From Rhizobacter sp. (GTDB lineage: Bacteria; Pseudomonadota; Gammaproteobacteria; Burkholderiales; Burkholderiaceae_C): a stretch of 6,081 bases of DNA. Positions 5,110 to 6,081 of the stretch are shown piece by piece. Numbering within the stretch: the first letter of the stretch is position 1; each line of letters begins with the position of its first letter. The stretch spans positions 1 to 6,081 of the forward strand of contig JANXVK010000627.1 in NCBI GenBank assembly GCA_025351675.1, read 5' to 3'. A model generated the notes under the pieces. The model was not told the origin of the DNA. It did not search any database and was given only the letters and a program-made list of their open reading frames with translations. Made by a program: the position numbers and the translations under genes.

Positions 5110-6081
5110 ATGGATGTGATCAGTAACTTTGCCGCGCGATTCGAGCGCAGCCGCGAACAAGAACTCTCGATCGAGGACTACCTCGCCGAGTGCAAGCGCA
5201 ACCCCGTTGCCTACGCGACGGCCTCCGAGCGGATGCTCAAGGCGATCGGCGAACCCAAGTTCGTCGACACGCGCAACGACCCGCGCATGTCGCGCCTGTT
5301 CGCGAACAAGGTCATCAAGATCTACCCCGCGTTCACCGAGTTCTACGGCATGGAAGATGCCATCGAGCAGGTGGTGAGTTACTTCCGCCACGCGGCGCAA
5401 GGGCTGGAAGAACGCAAGCAGATCCTCTACCTGCTGGGCCCGGTCGGCGGCGGCAAGAGCTCGATCGCCGAACGCCTGAAGCTGCTGATGGAGCAGGTGC
5501 CTTTTTATGCGATCAAAGGCTCGCCGGTCAACGAGTCGCCGCTCGGTCTGTTCGACGCGCTCGAGGACGGGCCGCTGCTGGAGAAGGAGTACAGCATTCC
5601 GCAGCGCTACCTGCAGCGCATCCTGAGCCCGTGGGCCGTAAAGCGCCTCGAAGAATACGGCGGCGACATCCGCAAGTTCAAGGTCGTCAAACGTTTCCCG
5701 AGCGTGCTCAGGCAGATTGGCGTCAGCAAGACCGAGCCGGGCGACGAGAACAACCAGGACATTTCGGCGCTGGTCGGCAAGGTCGACATCCGCAAGCTCG
5801 AAACCTATGCGCAGGATGACCCGGACGCTTACAGCTTCTCCGGCGGGCTGTGCCTGGCGAACCAGGGCCTGCTCGAATTCGTCGAGATGTTCAAGGCGCC
5901 GATCAAGGTGCTGCACCCGCTGCTGACCGCCACGCAAGAAGGCAACTTCAAGGGCACCGAAGGTTTCGGCGCGATCCCGTTCGACGGCATCGTGCTCGCG
6001 CACAGCAACGAAAGCGAGTGGAAGACCTTCCGCAACAACAAGAACAACGAGGCCTTCCTCGACCGCATCTACATCGTCAAG
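5110..6081 (+). CDS. prkA: PrkA serine protein kinase / AAA+ protein, 3' end missing
   Basis: PrkA (YeaG in E. coli) has an N-terminal AAA+ domain and a C-terminal kinase-like domain. It is linked to stress, nitrogen starvation and, in Bacillus, sporulation; family members have been reported as serine kinases, and a protease-like role has also been proposed. The window holds the first 324 residues of a protein that is usually about 640, and the frame is still open at the last base. Visible features are the conserved start FxxRFExSREQELSIEDYL (7-25), Walker A G-P-V-G-G-G-K-S-S (110-118), GSPVNESPLGLF (137-148), GDENNQDISALVGKVDIRKLE (211-231), SFSGGLCLANQG (242-253), and AHSNESEW...NNKNNEAFLDR (297-319) of the AAA+ core. 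The ATG at 5110 has AGGAG 6 bases upstream. Partner genes usually found downstream (a YeaH/DUF444 protein and a SpoVR family protein) would lie beyond the edge. The structured leader suggests specific regulation. Confidence 0.95.
   Translation, partial: MDVISNFAARFERSREQELSIEDYLAECKRNPVAYATASERMLKAIGEPKFVDTRNDPRMSRLFANKVIKIYPAFTEFYGMEDAIEQVVSYFRHAAQGLEERKQILYLLGPVGGGKSSIAERLKLLMEQVPFYAIKGSPVNESPLGLFDALEDGPLLEKEYSIPQRYLQRILSPWAVKRLEEYGGDIRKFKVVKRFPSVLRQIGVSKTEPGDENNQDISALVGKVDIRKLETYAQDDPDAYSFSGGLCLANQGLLEFVEMFKAPIKVLHPLLTATQEGNFKGTEGFGAIPFDGIVLAHSNESEWKTFRNNKNNEAFLDRIYIVK

Noticed and set aside
5032..6003. 323-codon minus-strand frame antisense to prkA
   Set aside because: Antisense shadow of the clearly conserved prkA frame; its composition is typical of complement-strand translation.

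Overview
This window looks like a piece of core chromosome from a GC-rich betaproteobacterium, most likely Burkholderiales. That placement is an inference from base composition, the protein sequences and the rsmG-parA-parB neighbourhood; no database search was possible. The gene content is mostly housekeeping: chromosome partitioning, rRNA modification, arginine biosynthesis and a stress-linked kinase. I see no mobile element, CRISPR array, rRNA, tRNA or obvious defence system.

Layout. Positions 1-618 hold rsmG without its first codons. A near-perfect parS centromere site lies inside its coding sequence at 542-557. A GC-rich hairpin (634-652) and a TATAAT box (662-667) separate it from parA (710-1495). 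A GNAT acetyltransferase follows parA after 5 bases (1501-2289). argC lies on the minus strand (2294-3235), convergent with the acetyltransferase and divergent from a small RBBP9/YdeN-type serine hydrolase (3278-3841). parB (3885-4793) comes next. A 316-base non-coding stretch (4794-5109) then leads into prkA, which runs off the right edge (5110-6081).

How it works together. ParA (ATPase), ParB (CTP-dependent clamp that loads at parS) and the parS site make a complete chromosomal segregation system within about 4.3 kb, and probably mark the origin-proximal region. parA and parB are not adjacent here: about 2.4 kb with three unrelated-looking genes, one on the opposite strand, lies between them. 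parB therefore needs its own promoter or read-through from the hydrolase, and its start region looks leaderless.

The least ordinary stretch is the prkA leader. It contains a candidate sigma-54 -24/-12 element, two strong consecutive stem-loops, and a third short pairing that would cover the prkA ribosome binding site and compete at its edge with the second stem-loop. This is the best candidate for undescribed regulation here, but it rests only on visible complementarity.
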